Shown here: positions 42,782 through 52,053 of the stretch, one piece after another
Numbering within the stretch: position 1 is the first letter of the stretch
Layout of the letters: every line of letters starts with the position of its first letter
Source: Acidobacteriota bacterium
GTDB lineage: Bacteria > Acidobacteriota > Terriglobia > Bryobacterales > Bryobacteraceae
Assembly: GCA_016185425.1 (NCBI GenBank)
Contig: JACPNQ010000030.1
Coordinates: 1 to 64,000, forward strand
DNA: 64,000 nucleotides
Direction: 5' to 3'
Made by a program: the position numbers and the translations under genes
The notes under the pieces: model-generated
The model's input: only the letters and a program-made list of their open reading frames with translations
Told to the model about the DNA's origin: nothing
Database searches by the model: none

Positions 42782-43229
42782 GCAGCGAGTGGTGGTGCTG
42801 GTGGGCCTGCCTGCGAGCGGCAAGTCGACATGGGTCGCCGAGCAGGGCGGCGTGGCGATTTCGTCCGATGAGCTGCGGCGCTGGCTGCGCGACGATCCGA
42901 CGGACCAGACGATTCATGGGCTGGTCTTTCGGCTGATGCGCGAGTTTGTGCGGAACCGAATTCTGCTGGGGGCGGCAGTGACCTACGTCGATGCGACGAA
43001 TTTGACTCGCAAGCACCGGCGTCCGTTCATCAAAATCGCGCAGCATATGGGCTGCCGTTGCGAAGCTGTGTTTTTCGATACGCCATTGGAGGAATGCTTA
43101 CGGCGGAACTCGCTGCGGGAGCGGCGCGTGCCGGAGGAGGCGCTTCGGATGCTGGCGGAACGGTTCCAGCCGCCGGAGATCGCCGAGGGTTTCGACGCCG
43201 TGGAGTTAATCGTCGCGCCACAAGCGTAG
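42774..43229 (+). CDS. P-loop kinase-like ATP-binding protein (AAA_33)
   Basis: About 151 residues. VVVLVGLPASGKSTWVAEQG holds the Walker A motif; AISSDELRRWL and VTYVDATNLTRKHRRPFI match the polynucleotide-kinase/zeta-toxin-like AAA_33 fold. FFDTPLEECLRRNSLRERR carries the lid Arg residues. It may phosphorylate RNA ends or a small molecule. The best start is a TTG overlapping the fadE stop; a GTG at 42789 is possible but would cut into the first strand. It converges on the MFS exporter gene with a 24-nt overlap. Confidence 0.75.
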   Translation: MPEQRVVVLVGLPASGKSTWVAEQGGVAISSDELRRWLRDDPTDQTIHGLVFRLMREFVRNRILLGAAVTYVDATNLTRKHRRPFIKIAQHMGCRCEAVFFDTPLEECLRRNSLRERRVPEEALRMLAERFQPPEIAEGFDAVELIVAPQA

Positions 43230-44459
43230 CGCGTAGAGCCATGCGAGCGCGGGAATCACCATGACCGCGCCAGTGAATGCGGCGAGCTCAAAGGGGGAGA
43301 CGCCTCGGTCGATGAGTGCACCGGCGGCGGTGGACATGACGGCCATCATGGCGACACTGAAGCCGAACTCCACCGAGAAGACCCGGCCGCGGAACTTGTC
43401 TTCGGTGTTCAGTTGCAGGAGTGTTGTGGAGAAGACCCAGATAATAGACGTTCCGGCATGCCCGAGCGCGACGCTCAGCGCCGCCATCGAGGTGCTGTTC
43501 ATCCGGCTCAACAAAAGATAGCCGGCGCTGGCCATTACGAATCCGAGAACGATGAACCGTCTCATCCGGGATTCGCTGTCCCTTGCGAATCTGCCGGCGA
43601 TTAGGGGGCCTAGAATTGCACCGAACCCGCGCGCACCCAGGAGAAGGCTCATGCCCAGGGTTGCCGATTGGTCCGTGGTGAGTCCTGCCATTCGCACGGG
43701 GAACGATTCACGGCCGAGGATGGGGAGGATGACCCAGTTGGTGCCGATCAGGCCGAGGCCGGCTTTGACGAACATTGTGGCGGCGAGACGAGCGTCGGAG
43801 CGGACATATCGAAACCCTTCGAGAATAGGCTTGAAATCGAACAGATCGCGGGGGTGGAAGGGCGGAAGATCTATCATATGCGGCTCGACAAAGCGCATGC
43901 GTTGAATCAGGAAGCCGGAGACGACAAACGACGCCGCGTTTAACGCAAAGACTGTTTGCCTGCCGAAGTAGGCGGCGATGACACCACCGAGCGCGGAGCC
44001 GATGGCGAAGTTGAATGACCAGGTGATCGAGCTGAGCGCGTTGCCGGTGATGACGTCCGGGCCTTCCGTGATGTTGGGAATGGTCGCCGTGCGGCCTGGC
44101 TCAAAGAGCGCCCACATGATGGTTTCGAGAAAGAGTAGCGCGTAGAGGAACGTCACCATCTCCGGGCCACGGACGAACAACATACCGGCCACAATGACGG
44201 CGCGCGCCCAGTCGGCGAAGATCATGACGCGACGGCGGCTGAGGCGATCGTTGATGACACCCGCCGTTGGGGAGGAGAGGAACTGCGGCAACACTTGCAG
44301 CGTGAAGGCGAGCGCGATCGACTTCGCCGAGCCGGTATATTCGAGCAGCAGACTATAGATTGCTACGGTGTAGAACCAATCGCCGATCTCGCTGATAACC
44401 TGCGCCATCCAGAGTAACCGGAAGTTGCGGTTCCTACGGAGGAGGGCGAGGTAGCCCAT
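43206..44459 (-). CDS. MFS exporter, enterobactin-exporter-like (MFS_3)
   Basis: A 417-residue transporter with about 12 membrane helices. The N-terminus LRRNRNFRLLWMAQVISEIG followed by GDWFYTVAIYSLL is typical of the MFS_3 drug/siderophore efflux group, and INDRLSRRRVMIFADWARA is the loop 2-3 motif. The substrate is unknown. The start lies 2 nt after the trpS stop, so the two are likely cotranscribed. The 3' end overlaps the P-loop kinase gene. Confidence 0.85.
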   Translation of the reverse strand: MGYLALLRRNRNFRLLWMAQVISEIGDWFYTVAIYSLLLEYTGSAKSIALAFTLQVLPQFLSSPTAGVINDRLSRRRVMIFADWARAVIVAGMLFVRGPEMVTFLYALLFLETIMWALFEPGRTATIPNITEGPDVITGNALSSITWSFNFAIGSALGGVIAAYFGRQTVFALNAASFVVSGFLIQRMRFVEPHMIDLPPFHPRDLFDFKPILEGFRYVRSDARLAATMFVKAGLGLIGTNWVILPILGRESFPVRMAGLTTDQSATLGMSLLLGARGFGAILGPLIAGRFARDSESRMRRFIVLGFVMASAGYLLLSRMNSTSMAALSVALGHAGTSIIWVFSTTLLQLNTEDKFRGRVFSVEFGFSVAMMAVMSTAAGALIDRGVSPFELAAFTGAVMVIPALAWLYALRLWRDD

Positions 44460-44461
44460 GG

Positions 44462-45451
44462 CTAGGCGATGTTGTACAGGCCCATCCGCTCGCGGACGAG
44501 GCGGGTGGTGGATTCGGCAATGGGACGGACGCGTTCCGCGCCGTCGCGGAGAACGCTGTTGAGATAGGCCGGATCGGCAGTGATTTCGGCGTAACGCTTT
44601 TGGATCGGTTCGAGACCTGCGACGACGGCTTCAGCCACCTGCTTTTTGAGGTCGCCGTAACGCATGCCAGCGAAGTGAGATGTCATCTGGTCATTGGACC
44701 AGTCGGTGAAGGCCTGGAAGATATTGAGAAGGTTCACGACGCCGGGGCCCATGGTGTCGAAGTCCACGGCGGGGTTCGAATCCGTGGTCGCGCGCATGAT
44801 CTTCTTCTGCATCTCTTTGGGCGTGTCGAGGAGGCCGATACTGTGTCCTGTCCCGCTCGCCGATTTGCTCATCTTCTTCGTCGGATCGTCGAGGCCCATG
44901 ATGCGCGCACCGACCATCGGCAGGCGCGTTTCCGGCATGGTGAAGGTGTCGGAATAAAGCGAGTTGAAGCGCTGCGCGATGTCGCGAGCGAGCTCGATGT
45001 GCTGGCGCTGGTCCTCACCAACGGGGACGATGTTGGCCTGGTAGAGGAGAATGTCGGCGGCCATCAGCACCGGATACTGCAGGAGGCCGTCGGCGATGGT
45101 GTCCTGGTTTTCGGTTTTTGCCTTGTACTGCGTCATGCGCTCCAGCCAACCAAGAGGCGTGACACAGGTCAACATCCAGGCGAGCTCGGCGTGCTGAGAG
45201 ACCGAGGACTGGACGATCACTGTCGACAATTTCGGATCGATGCCAGCGGCAAGGAACAGGCCCGCGAGCTGTGTGATCTGCTGTTTGAGGGCGGCAGGGT
45301 CTTGATAGACGGTAATGGCGTGGAGGTCGACGATGCAGAAGATGCTGTCGTAATCGTGCTGGATTTTGACCCAATTGCGGAGAGCGCCGAGGTAATTTCC
45401 GATGTGAAGATGCCCGGTGGGTTGAATACCGGAGAGAACGCGTGCTTTCAT
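44462..45451 (-). CDS. trpS: Tryptophanyl-tRNA synthetase
   Basis: A 329-residue class I aminoacyl-tRNA synthetase charging tRNA-Trp. GIQPTGHLHIGNYLGALRNW carries the HIGH-type motif (HIGN), and KKMSKSASGTG the KMSKS loop. PVGEDQRQHIELARDIAQRF is the Trp/ATP pocket. Length and motif spacing are normal. It is divergent from the rRNA methylase gene, whose start is about 40 nt away. Confidence 0.96.
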   Translation of the reverse strand: MKARVLSGIQPTGHLHIGNYLGALRNWVKIQHDYDSIFCIVDLHAITVYQDPAALKQQITQLAGLFLAAGIDPKLSTVIVQSSVSQHAELAWMLTCVTPLGWLERMTQYKAKTENQDTIADGLLQYPVLMAADILLYQANIVPVGEDQRQHIELARDIAQRFNSLYSDTFTMPETRLPMVGARIMGLDDPTKKMSKSASGTGHSIGLLDTPKEMQKKIMRATTDSNPAVDFDTMGPGVVNLLNIFQAFTDWSNDQMTSHFAGMRYGDLKKQVAEAVVAGLEPIQKRYAEITADPAYLNSVLRDGAERVRPIAESTTRLVRERMGLYNIA

Positions 45452-45490
45452 TCCAAACTGTTAGTGTACTGTGTGAGAGACAATGGAAGT

Positions 45491-46714
45491 GTGCAGAAAT
45501 CCGAAGGACCGGCGTTAGATCTGACGCTGCCGGTTGAGAAGTTGGTGTACGGCGGAGCGGGGCTCAGCCGTCATGAGGGACGCGTCGTGATGACGCCGTT
45601 TGTGCTCCCTGGCGAAAAGGTTCACCTGACAATCGAACGAGAGCGGAAAGATGTGCTCAACGGGCGTGTCGTCGAGGTGCTGGAGAAGGCGGAGTCGCGC
45701 ACAACGCCGCTATGCAAGGTATTCGGGCGGTGCGGCGGCTGTCATTATCAGCACGCGCTGTATCCGGCGCAGGTGGCGATGAAGAAAGATGTGCTGCGGG
45801 AAGTGCTGCAGCGGATCGGGAAGTTAACACCGCCGGATGAGATTGCGGAGATCACAGGCGAGCCTTGGGGCTATCGGAACCGGATTCAACTGCACATAGA
45901 TGGACAGAAGGTGGGGTATCGCGAGCCCGGCGCACATAAGGTGGTGGATACGTCGGAGTGTCCCGTGTCGTCGCCAAAGCTGAATGAAGCACTGCGGGCG
46001 GTGCGCCGGATGGTGCGCAGCCATCGTTTTCCGCGGTTTGTCCGTTCGATTGAATTCTTTACCAATGAGCGCGATGTACAGGTGAATATTCAGGAGACGA
46101 TGGCTGGACAACGGGTGGCGCGGCCGTTTTTCGATTGGCTGGAACAGGAGCTGCCGGGCGCGGCGACGGGACCGATTGAGTATGCCGCGAACGGGCATAA
46201 GTACCGTGTGCACTACAAGTCGTTCTTTCAGGTGAATCGGTTTTTGATCGGCGGGTTGACGAAGGCAGCGATTGGCGAGGCGTCGGGCGATACGGCGTTG
46301 GAGCTGTACGCAGGGGTGGGGTTGTTTTCTCTGTCACTGGCGGACCGATTTGGCCAAGTTGACGCGGTGGAGAGCGTGAAAGCTGCAGTGGAGGACGCCG
46401 AAGAGAATGCCCGCCGCGCGAAGAAGAAGATTGGCCATTTTCGTGCAAGCACGGAAGAGTTCCTTGCCGGCGTTAAGACGGCTCCGGACTTCGTGCTGGC
46501 GGACCCGCCGCGAGCTGGTTTGGGGTCTGACTCGGTAAAGGAATTGGTTCGTCTACGGCCGAAGCGGATTGGGATTGTGTCGTGCGATCCGTCGACGCTG
46601 GCGCGAGATTTGAAGGGCTTGTGTGAAGCGGGATACCGCATTGGCTCGATGACACTAGTCGATCTTTTTCCGCAGACGTACCACTTGGAGACCGTTACCC
46701 AACTCGAAATCTAG
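45491..46714 (+). CDS. rlmD: 23S rRNA (uracil-5-)-methyltransferase RlmD/RumA-like
   Basis: About 407 residues. A TRAM-like N-terminal domain (VEKLVYGGAGLSRHEGRVV) is followed by the Cys cluster CKVFGRCGGCHYQH, which in RumA holds a [4Fe-4S] centre. The SAM-binding part includes ALELYAGVGLFSLSLADRFG. The catalytic Cys is in VSCDPSTLARDLKG and DPPRAGL is the conserved acidic motif. It methylates uracil C5 in 23S rRNA or a related RNA. No ATG is suitable; GTGs at 45473 and 45491 are both possible starts. Confidence 0.88.
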   Translation: MQKSEGPALDLTLPVEKLVYGGAGLSRHEGRVVMTPFVLPGEKVHLTIERERKDVLNGRVVEVLEKAESRTTPLCKVFGRCGGCHYQHALYPAQVAMKKDVLREVLQRIGKLTPPDEIAEITGEPWGYRNRIQLHIDGQKVGYREPGAHKVVDTSECPVSSPKLNEALRAVRRMVRSHRFPRFVRSIEFFTNERDVQVNIQETMAGQRVARPFFDWLEQELPGAATGPIEYAANGHKYRVHYKSFFQVNRFLIGGLTKAAIGEASGDTALELYAGVGLFSLSLADRFGQVDAVESVKAAVEDAEENARRAKKKIGHFRASTEEFLAGVKTAPDFVLADPPRAGLGSDSVKELVRLRPKRIGIVSCDPSTLARDLKGLCEAGYRIGSMTLVDLFPQTYHLETVTQLEI

Positions 46715-46723
46715 GAGCCGTTC

Positions 46724-48427
46724 ATGGGCAGCATTCTCGCTTTCCTCCTTATTGCCGCGGCGTGGCCGACCATTCGCTGGCAACAATGGGTGGGCGGGCT
46801 GGAGGCTCCGGTGGACTTGAAGAGCCCGATGGACGGCAGCGGGCGGATGTTCGCGCTGGAACAACCCGGGCGGGTGCGGGTGATACGAAATGGCGTGCTG
46901 GCGACGACACCGGTACTCGATATTGTTTCGAAAGTTCAGTACAAGGACGAGATGGGGTTGTTGGGAATCGCCTTTCCTCCGGGTTTTCGTGAAAAGCAGT
47001 ACTTCTATCTGAACTACGTCGATAAACAGCGGCGCACGATTGTGGCGCGGTATCGCATGAGCGGCGACACGGCCGATCCGGCAAGTGAAGAGGTGCTGCT
47101 GACGATCGCACAGCCCTACGAGAACCACAACGGCGGGTGTTTGCAGTTCGGCCCGCGCGATGGGCTTTTGTATATCGGAATGGGCGATGGCGGGAGCGCG
47201 GGCGACCCGCAGAAACGCGCGCAAAACCCGAATTCCATGCTGGGCAAGATGCTGCGGATGGATGTGGAGAATGGATCGCGGACCGCGGAGGTCTGGGCGT
47301 TGGGGTTGCGGAATCCGTGGCGGTTTTCGTTCGACCGGGCCACGGGGGATCTGTTCATTGGCGACGTCGGCCAGAACGACATGGAGGAGATCGATTTTCA
47401 GCCGGCGAATGCTACGCGCGGGTTGAACTACGGGTGGAGCCTGATGGAAGGGACGCGCTGTTATGACGATCGCAATTGCGCGAGCCGGACGGATCTTGTC
47501 GCGCCGATATTTGGATACGGGCGGAATGACGGTGTGTCTGTCACCGGCGGCTATATTTACCGCGGGCCGGCTTACCCGTTCATGCAGGGGATTTACATCT
47601 TCGGCGACTATGGATCCGGGCAGATATTTGGGCTGCGGCGGAATGGCGCGGCTTGGGAGACGACCAAGTTAGTGAATCCGGAGTTGCCTGTGGTGTCGTT
47701 TGCCGAGGATGAGGCAGGCGAGCTGTACCTTGTGTCGCATAACGGAAACCTACTGCGCATGACCGCGGAGGCGCCGGCGCAAGGAGTAAACGCGATTGTG
47801 AGCGGAGCGAGTTTCCTGCCAGGGATCGCGGCGGGGGGAATTGCGACGGCGTTTGTGAACGGATTGGCGGGGGTGAGCGGGATCGTCGCGGCGGAGCGTT
47901 ATCCGCTGCCGGCGGCATTGAGCGGGGTTACGGTGCGGATTAATGGCCAGACTGTACCGCTGTACGCGGTGGCGAATAGCGGTGTTGGGGCGCAGGTGAA
48001 TTTCCAGGTGCCGTGGAGTGTTATTGGGGACGCGACGGTGGCGGTGAATGGAGCGGAGAGCCGTGTGAATGTTGCTTCTGTGGCTCCAGCCGTATTTACT
48101 GTGGACGGACGACGGGCGGCGATTCGCGGCAATGCCGCACGTGACGGCGCAATCGAGATATACGCGACGGGCTTAGGGGCGGTATCGAACTCGCCGGCAA
48201 CTGGAACCGCGGCTCCTGTATCGCCGTTGGCGACGGTTGTTGAGCAGGTGGAGGTATTTATTGGGGGGCGTTCGGCGCAGGTTTTGTTTGCAGGATTGGC
48301 GCCGGGGTTTGCGGGGTTGTATCAGGTGAATGCGGTGGTACCGCTGGAGACTCCTCCCGGTGAGGCGGAGTTGACACTCCGCACGGGTGGAATCGCCAGC
48401 GGTACTGTGAGGCTATTGATTCAGTAA
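46724..48427 (+). CDS. PQQ-dependent sugar dehydrogenase-like protein with Solibacter-type C-terminal domain
   Basis: A 567-residue exported protein. Residues about 20-345 form the soluble aldose sugar dehydrogenase beta-propeller: MGLLGIAFPPGF, then ENHNGGCLQFGPRDGLLYIG, WALGLRNPWRFSFDRATGDL and DVGQNDMEEIDF, the usual PQQ and calcium segments. Residues about 350-567 are a TIGR03437-type domain (ANSGVGAQVNFQVPW, APGFAGLYQVNAVVP), found mainly in Solibacter relatives and probably involved in surface attachment or export. It likely oxidises sugars in the periplasm or outside the cell. GGAG precedes the ATG by 7 nt. Confidence 0.9.
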   Translation: MGSILAFLLIAAAWPTIRWQQWVGGLEAPVDLKSPMDGSGRMFALEQPGRVRVIRNGVLATTPVLDIVSKVQYKDEMGLLGIAFPPGFREKQYFYLNYVDKQRRTIVARYRMSGDTADPASEEVLLTIAQPYENHNGGCLQFGPRDGLLYIGMGDGGSAGDPQKRAQNPNSMLGKMLRMDVENGSRTAEVWALGLRNPWRFSFDRATGDLFIGDVGQNDMEEIDFQPANATRGLNYGWSLMEGTRCYDDRNCASRTDLVAPIFGYGRNDGVSVTGGYIYRGPAYPFMQGIYIFGDYGSGQIFGLRRNGAAWETTKLVNPELPVVSFAEDEAGELYLVSHNGNLLRMTAEAPAQGVNAIVSGASFLPGIAAGGIATAFVNGLAGVSGIVAAERYPLPAALSGVTVRINGQTVPLYAVANSGVGAQVNFQVPWSVIGDATVAVNGAESRVNVASVAPAVFTVDGRRAAIRGNAARDGAIEIYATGLGAVSNSPATGTAAPVSPLATVVEQVEVFIGGRSAQVLFAGLAPGFAGLYQVNAVVPLETPPGEAELTLRTGGIASGTVRLLIQ

Positions 48428-48431
48428 CGAA

Positions 48432-50618
48432 CTACTTCGCCGTCACGGCTACAGAATTACTCGTAGCCGCGGCGCCGGATTTGGACGCGGTCGCGGTTAT
48501 CGTGAAAGTGTCCTTCTGCTGCGGTCTGAAGTCCCACGCGGCAACACCGGAGGTATTGCTGGTAGTGGTGTAGGTAGTCGCGACACCGTTGGAGCGCACG
48601 GCTTTAAAGGTGACGGATGCCCCGGCGGATGGACCGGCGGCGGTGGAGACCGTTGCGCGGAGGGCGACTGTGGTGCGGACGGCTATATTCGTTGCGCTCG
48701 TGGTAAGGGAGACGTAGAGCGGTTCGGGCGGCGCGATGACGGTCATGTTGGCCGTTGCCGATGTGGAGTTCAGACCGTCAGACGCGGTGGCGTTCACAGC
48801 GTACGTCGCGGGCGTGAAGCCGGCCGGTATTGTTTTCGTCATGGTCGAGTTGGCGGCTTGGCCAGGCGTGAGCGTCAGCGCCGATGGACTGAGCGATGAG
48901 GCGATGAGCGCAGGCAGGGTGGAGGCCAGGCTGTAGGTGCGGTTGGCGCAGCCGCCGGTGTCCATGTTCGTCACGGCGACGGTGTAGTTCACCGAGTTGC
49001 CGGACTGCACGGTGGGATTGGCCGGAGAGATCGAGACCGAAGGCGCGGCGGTGACGCAGGGTACGGGACCGTAGTTCGCAGTGACCGACAACGCCGCGGA
49101 TCCGGCGCCGCTGATCGAGAGCGAAAGATTCGTATAAGGATCGGCCCACGAGCCAGCGAGCGCAGGATCACCATAGGAGCTTGTCGTCTTGGTGTAGTCG
49201 AGCAGGTGAGTATGGGTTCCTGTCGTTGCGTCTTCGTAGTGAATCAGACCGCCGGTGAAGACTTGTGAGGAAAGGGTTGATTCGTATGTCCCGACCGGCT
49301 GGCGGTATTCGACCCAGAGCCATGCATTGTTGCCGGTGCCGCGGCGAATCTTGAGTGCCTGTACGCCAGCGGCGGGAGTGGCGAGAGGCAGCACAGAGTA
49401 GCTTCCGTTGGACTCGGTGGTGAGTATGTTGGAGGAGTTGAGCCAGCCGATCATCGCCTTGTGTGGCGCGTTGTAGTGGCCGAAATTCCAACTTCCCATC
49501 GTATTGAACACGTCCCCGTATTCGTTGAGTGACCCGGCGGTGCCGACAGGACCGAGCGTTTCGGCACCAAAGTCGCGCGTAGACGCGTGGTGCATTGTGA
49601 GATTGTGGCCGCCTTCATGTGCAGCGAGCCTCACACCGTTGTCGCGCGTATTCATGTAGTCGGCGAGCAGCCAGGAGGTGGAGGCTTGGAACGAGCCGTC
49701 GGCCGATGTCAGTGTGCCGCACCCGAGAGAGCCCAGCCCCGCCCAGGCACAGCTACCGGAATTGGGGAAGACGATGAAGACGCGATTGTAATTGAGGAAA
49801 TTGACATCGCTGTCCGCGGCGGCGATGGCGGCGCTCCGCATGCTGGAGTACTCATCGCAGGTATAAACGCGGTCAAGTGTGTAAGGCCCGAAAACATTGC
49901 CCGCGGCAGATGCCTTGCCATACGAGGCTTCGTTCCAGTAACCGCTCACCGAGCGGCCCGAGCTTGCAAAGAAAATGTCCCACACATTGGAGACCGTGAC
50001 CGACGTTGGGAGCGCCACACCGGGAAACTGGACAAGGAGCACCGCCGTGTTCTGTGTGCCTTGCGTGGAGCAGGCGGTTCCGGCCGCGGCCACACCCGTT
50101 TGCACAGACGTGCTTCCCGCTGCGACGACATTATCGAGCCGGACACCGCTAACGTTCAGCGTATTGCCGGAGACGCAGTGCGGCTCACCGCTGGCCGAAA
50201 AAACCTGCAGGATGCCTTGCGCGGTTTTGATGCGAACTTCGGCGGCGCGTACGGAGCGGGCGGGATCGTCGAAGATGACGTGGTCCGATGTGCCACTCCA
50301 CGCACCGTGCTGCTCCAGCGAGGAGGCTGACGCGGGGAACTTGTCCGCGAGGTCACTCAAGAGATCGGCCGAAAACGAGAGGCCGATGGCGGCGGCGGGA
50401 TTCTCTTTTATCAGCGCAGTCAACGCTGCCGCGCGCTGCTTCAAAACGACTGCCGCCTGGCCGCGAACTTGCTCGGCTTGGCCGGGAGGCGTTTTGTCTA
50501 TGGCTGCATGCAACTGCAGCACTTTGTTATTTAAATCCCGGACGTTGCCGGAATTGCCTTGCGCCCACGCTGCAATGACACACGTGAGACACAAGCCGAG
50601 TTGGGTACGACGATACAT
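48432..50618 (-). CDS. Secreted metzincin metalloprotease (M11 gametolysin-like) with Ig-like domains
   Basis: About 728 residues. Signal peptide (LGLCLTCVIAAWA), a propeptide-like helical region, then a catalytic domain with the zinc motif HEGGHNLTMHH (about 333-343), of HExxHxxxxxH type. The Gly normally in the middle is Thr here, a mild departure. NTMGSWNFGHYNA may serve as the Met-turn. After about 510 come two beta-sandwich modules: one NEW3-like (VQSGNSVNYTVAVTNMD) and one Big_1-like (VALRATVSTAAGPSAGASV). It probably degrades external protein. The ATG at 50618 follows AGGAG. Confidence 0.82.
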   Translation of the reverse strand: MYRRTQLGLCLTCVIAAWAQGNSGNVRDLNNKVLQLHAAIDKTPPGQAEQVRGQAAVVLKQRAAALTALIKENPAAAIGLSFSADLLSDLADKFPASASSLEQHGAWSGTSDHVIFDDPARSVRAAEVRIKTAQGILQVFSASGEPHCVSGNTLNVSGVRLDNVVAAGSTSVQTGVAAAGTACSTQGTQNTAVLLVQFPGVALPTSVTVSNVWDIFFASSGRSVSGYWNEASYGKASAAGNVFGPYTLDRVYTCDEYSSMRSAAIAAADSDVNFLNYNRVFIVFPNSGSCAWAGLGSLGCGTLTSADGSFQASTSWLLADYMNTRDNGVRLAAHEGGHNLTMHHASTRDFGAETLGPVGTAGSLNEYGDVFNTMGSWNFGHYNAPHKAMIGWLNSSNILTTESNGSYSVLPLATPAAGVQALKIRRGTGNNAWLWVEYRQPVGTYESTLSSQVFTGGLIHYEDATTGTHTHLLDYTKTTSSYGDPALAGSWADPYTNLSLSISGAGSAALSVTANYGPVPCVTAAPSVSISPANPTVQSGNSVNYTVAVTNMDTGGCANRTYSLASTLPALIASSLSPSALTLTPGQAANSTMTKTIPAGFTPATYAVNATASDGLNSTSATANMTVIAPPEPLYVSLTTSATNIAVRTTVALRATVSTAAGPSAGASVTFKAVRSNGVATTYTTTSNTSGVAAWDFRPQQKDTFTITATASKSGAAATSNSVAVTAK

Positions 50619-50624
50619 GTTTCT

Positions 50625-50645
50625 CCTGAGAATTTTGGTCTCAGG
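50625..50645 (-). promoter_or_regulatory. Hairpin over the ribosome site of the metzincin gene
   Basis: A perfect 7-bp inverted repeat, CCTGAGA (50625-50631) and TCTCAGG (50639-50645) with a 7-nt loop. On the minus strand its 3' arm overlaps part of the AGGAG ribosome site (50623-50627). In mRNA it could hide that site and lower translation. Confidence 0.4.
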
Positions 50646-50748
50646 CCCACTTTGCACGTCATGTTCCAAAAATGCTATTGGGTTGATGCCCGAGCGATGG
50701 GCAAATTGTCGCTATAGGTCGTAAGTACTATTTGCCCTCAGACTATTC

Positions 50749-51936
50749 CTAAGCAGTTTTCAGGATCTCTCGAATGCGTTTTGCGACGATGCGTTCTTCG
50801 CCGGGTTGGAGCATCCAGACTCCGACGTTGAGGGAATCGCTTGTGCCGGGGACGACTTCGATGGAGGGTTCACCTTGGCGGAGGCGCCTGGCGACTTCGT
50901 TGTAGGTGAGTTTGATCTTGCTTTGATCCCAGGTGATCTTGAGATGGGGAACGTGATTGGCGATTTCCGGGACGTATTGCTCGGTCTTGACGGCCGGAGA
51001 GATGGCGACGCTGTCGGCAACGACTTTGACGCGGCGCTCCCACTCCTTCCATTCGGCCTGATGATCCTTCTTGAGGAACGTCTCGATGGCGGCGAGCATG
51101 CCGACGAGTTCTTCCTTATTCACCTTCATGCCGCGGCCGATGGCATCGCCGTTGGGGGATGCGTTCATGCGGGCAGCTTCGATGAGGTCCTTGCGACCCA
51201 TGAGGAGGCCGGCACTCTGCGGCCCGCGGATGCCTTTGCCGCCGGAGAAGGTAACAAGGGAAAAACCAAGCTTAATGTACTTGGTAAGATTTTCCACCGG
51301 GGGGGCGTCGGCGGCGCAATCGATGAAGGTGGGGACGTTGATCTTCTTGCCTAACTCGGCAAACTCGGGAGCTTTGACTTGGCCCTCGCCGTTGGCACTG
51401 TTGAAGAAGAGCATCATGGCCGTTTGCGGGCCGGCGAGTTTTTCGGCGTCGGCGGCGGTCTCGAATTCGACAATTTTGACGCCGGTATTGCGGATGGCGC
51501 GGTCATAGCCGAAGCGGTGCGACTTCTGCATGAGAACTTCGGTCTTCATACCGGTGAGATCGGGGATGGCCTGGATCTTTTTGCGGTCTTTGCCGGTGAG
51601 GCAGGCGGCGGTGCCGAGAGTGATGGCGGACGCCGCGCCCGCGGAAACCATGGCGCCTTCGGCTCCGAGGAGAGAGGCGATCTTGGCGCCGACGGCATCG
51701 TGGAGTTCATTGAGGCGCACGAAGGTCTTCGACGCGTAGTTGATGGCCTCCATGACTTCGGGGAGCATGAGGGAGGCCGTGAACATGGTGTATGTACCGG
51801 CCGCGTTGATGATGGGCTGGACGCCGAGTTCCTTGAAATAGTCGCGCTTGGGGACGGCGGCGCTGGCGGTAAATGCGGTTCCCACGAGCGGGGCGGCGGC
51901 GATGGAGCCTTGCAGGAACTTACGGCGGTTGGCCAT
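50749..51936 (-). CDS. SelA-like PLP-dependent protein with Tat signal
   Basis: A 395-residue fold type I PLP enzyme of the SelA/DgaE-like group. GVQPIINAAGTYTMFTASLM is characteristic, FIDCAADAPPVENLTKYI holds the pyridine-binding Asp, and VTFSGGKGIRGPQSAGLLMG the PLP Lys. True SelA makes selenocysteinyl-tRNA, but no selC, selB or selD is nearby. Relatives such as DgaE are lyases or racemases of amino-sugar acids or amino acids. Unusually it starts with a Tat-like signal (ANRRKFLQGSIAAAPLVGTA), implying export in folded form. GGAG precedes the ATG. Confidence 0.85.
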   Translation of the reverse strand: MANRRKFLQGSIAAAPLVGTAFTASAAVPKRDYFKELGVQPIINAAGTYTMFTASLMLPEVMEAINYASKTFVRLNELHDAVGAKIASLLGAEGAMVSAGAASAITLGTAACLTGKDRKKIQAIPDLTGMKTEVLMQKSHRFGYDRAIRNTGVKIVEFETAADAEKLAGPQTAMMLFFNSANGEGQVKAPEFAELGKKINVPTFIDCAADAPPVENLTKYIKLGFSLVTFSGGKGIRGPQSAGLLMGRKDLIEAARMNASPNGDAIGRGMKVNKEELVGMLAAIETFLKKDHQAEWKEWERRVKVVADSVAISPAVKTEQYVPEIANHVPHLKITWDQSKIKLTYNEVARRLRQGEPSIEVVPGTSDSLNVGVWMLQPGEERIVAKRIREILKTA

Positions 51937-52015
51937 TATGAAATCTCCTCAACGAGATTATAAGGCGCGGCGCGTTGGGTTGCTTGGGTTTCCGGTTTTT
52001 TCACTGCGTTTCCGG

Positions 52016-52053
52016 ACTGATGCGAGTGGCATCATGATGCTAGACTCATCAGT
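52016..52053 (+). promoter_or_regulatory. Nested palindromes upstream of vapBC, operator candidate
   Basis: GCATCATGATGC (52029-52040) is a perfect 12-bp palindrome. It lies inside a second inverted repeat, ACTGATG (52016-52022) and CATCAGT (52047-52053), that ends at the ATG of the antitoxin. The geometry suits binding of several ribbon-helix-helix dimers and autorepression. Confidence 0.6.

Noticed and set aside
44600-45490. Long N-terminal extension of the rRNA methylase frame
   Set aside because: It lies antisense to trpS and has no similarity to RlmD; the family N-terminus begins near 45491.
50749-51936. True selenocysteine synthase SelA
   Set aside because: There is a Tat-like leader and no selB, selC or selD in the window; the SelA-like lyase/racemase group fits better.
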